Positions 6,315-6,920 of a stretch of DNA of 6,920 nucleotides are shown piece by piece. How positions within the stretch are numbered: position 1 is the first letter of the stretch; each line of letters begins with the position of its first letter. This DNA comes from Nitrosomonas sp. UBA6494. GTDB taxonomy: Bacteria; Pseudomonadota; Gammaproteobacteria; Burkholderiales; Nitrosomonadaceae. Under the pieces are notes generated by a model. It made no database searches. It saw only the letters and a program-made list of their open reading frames with translations, and was not told the origin of the DNA. A program made the translations under genes and the position numbers. The stretch lies in the NCBI GenBank assembly GCA_002435335.1, contig DJMI01000065.1:1-6920 (forward strand), given 5' to 3'.

Positions 6315-6854
6315 ATGAATATATACTGCATGCGTCATGGACGCACAAACTATAACGACCTGGGATTGTGTAACGATGATCCTAACCAAAACATTCACCT
6401 GACAGCGACGGGTATCGCACAAGCGCAATCGGCAGCAGTCGCGTTACGCAACGTGAACTTTGAACGCATCTTGGTTTCACCACTTCCACGCACGCAACAA
6501 ACAGCGAAAATTATTAACCAATTCCACAATGCGCCGATTGAAATACACCCCGATCTAGCCGACATTCGCTCCGGCTTTGAGGGAAAGTCCGTTGCCGAGT
6601 ACTTTACCGCAATCGCCACCGATCCATTGCATTTGCGCGTCAACGGCGGCGAGTCATTACTGGATCACAAGTTACGCGTAATGCGTTTTATCGACTGGCT
6701 AACCAAGCAGCAAGATGAAACCTTGCTAATAATCGCACATGAAGAAACCATGCGAGTATTTGTAGCCCACTTTGAAGGCGGTATTGCAGATGCTCAATTG
6801 CGAGATATTCAAATTGGAAATTGTGAATACCGGCATTTTGTTTGGAATTGTTAA
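6315..6854 (+). CDS. Histidine phosphatase family protein (PGM-like)
   Basis: The 179-aa product is a small branch-2H phosphatase/phosphoglycerate-mutase-like enzyme. The N-terminal MRHGRTNYN carries the RHG motif with nucleophile His8 flanked by Arg7. Arg59 in SPLPRTQQTA is the second phosphate-binding Arg, and His142 in IIAHEETMR is the second catalytic His. The general-acid segment reads DLADIRSGFEG (80-90), with Asp83 where most relatives have Glu and one residue fewer before the G-x-EG turn. Relatives include SixA, CobC/alpha-ribazole phosphatase and nonspecific sugar or nucleotide phosphatases; nothing here identifies the substrate. No signal peptide is seen, so it is probably cytosolic. 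The start gives the expected MNIYCMRHG; a weak GAG lies 4 bases upstream. It follows the HxlR gene on the same strand by 48 bp, and I see no shared function. TAA at 6852-6854 is just before the convergent tRNA terminator. Confidence 0.9.
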   Translation: MNIYCMRHGRTNYNDLGLCNDDPNQNIHLTATGIAQAQSAAVALRNVNFERILVSPLPRTQQTAKIINQFHNAPIEIHPDLADIRSGFEGKSVAEYFTAIATDPLHLRVNGGESLLDHKLRVMRFIDWLTKQQDETLLIIAHEETMRVFVAHFEGGIADAQLRDIQIGNCEYRHFVWNC

Positions 6855-6892
6855 AAGAAAAAGCACTTAGGATTATTAATCACTAAGTGCTT
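6853..6892 (-). terminator. Intrinsic terminator of the minus-strand tRNA transcript
   Basis: AAGCACTTAG (6861-6870) and CTAAGTGCTT (6883-6892) are exact 10-bp arms around a 12-nt loop, and GATT/AATC inside the loop can extend the stem. On the minus strand the stem runs straight into TTTTTCTTTTAA, a good U-tract, starting 8 nt after the tRNA CCA. In the plus direction only GGTTATTT follows, so it may stop the phosphatase transcript less efficiently. Confidence 0.88.
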
Positions 6893-6899
6893 GGTTATT

Positions 6900-6920
6900 T
6901 GGTGGGTCTGGTTGGACTCG
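6900..6920 (-). tRNA. 3' end of a tRNA, cut by window edge; probably tRNA-Ile
   Basis: Reading the minus strand from the edge gives the end of a T loop (CGAGT), the T-stem 3' strand CCAAC (6915-6911), the acceptor 3' strand CAGACCC (6910-6904), discriminator A and an encoded CCA (6902-6900). This is exactly tRNA 3'-end geometry (7-bp acceptor, 5-bp T-stem), and a terminator follows. A partner acceptor strand GGGTCTG with a GTTGG T-stem resembles, from memory, betaproteobacterial tRNA-Ile(GAU). The anticodon lies outside the window, so the amino-acid identity is tentative. If it were the rrn-spacer tRNA-Ile, tRNA-Ala and 23S should follow it; they do not, so it is a separate or differently placed copy, or another isoacceptor. 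Confidence 0.8.

Noticed and set aside
1..6920. CRISPR array, insertion sequence, phage or toxin-antitoxin genes
   Set aside because: There are no direct-repeat/spacer arrays, no transposase or integrase motifs and no target duplications; all long frames are accounted for by the five genes described.

Overview
The window looks like ordinary chromosomal DNA from a Gram-negative proteobacterium, most likely a betaproteobacterium. The reasons are the DnaE sequence (1159 aa, E. coli-type architecture, an N-terminus I recognise as beta-type), a TrhP/YegQ homologue close to the enterobacterial protein, and a tRNA 3' end at the right edge whose acceptor and T-stem match my memory of betaproteobacterial tRNA-Ile. 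Base composition is mixed: by eye the first 4.7 kb is about 50% GC and the right-hand third is AT-richer. I cannot name a species.

Left part (1-4949): two housekeeping genes are transcribed divergently from a 59-bp gap. On the minus strand is trhP (yegQ), a U32-family iron-sulfur protein for 5-hydroxyuridine at tRNA position 34. On the plus strand is dnaE, the replicative DNA polymerase III alpha subunit, complete and with all expected active-site and clamp-binding motifs. The gap holds a perfect 13-bp dyad overlapping the best -35 candidate for trhP. Neither start has a Shine-Dalgarno sequence, so one or both mRNAs may have very short leaders.

Middle (4950-6266): after a 137-bp gap comes a divergent pair. 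On the minus strand is a glutathione-S-transferase-fold protein of the metaxin/FAXC-like type. On the plus strand is a small HxlR-family winged-helix regulator with a conserved N-terminal Cys-Pro. The 82 bp between their starts hold two copies of a 17-bp dyad (ACTTG...CAAGT) with centres 32 bp apart. The first contains a perfect TATAAT -10 box. The second is the core of a 31-bp palindrome with two exact 14-bp arms that runs into the regulator's start codon. This is the most interesting part of the window: it looks like a compact, self-regulated, possibly thiol/electrophile-responsive module in which the regulator controls itself and the GST-like gene.

Right part (6267-6920): a histidine-phosphatase (phosphoglycerate-mutase-like) gene of unknown substrate lies 48 bp downstream, with a plausible promoter of its own. 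It converges on a minus-strand tRNA whose 3' end, with encoded CCA, is cut by the window edge and is followed by a textbook intrinsic terminator. I see no mobile elements, CRISPR arrays or phage genes. Apart from the HxlR/GST control region, I see no evidence for a new system.
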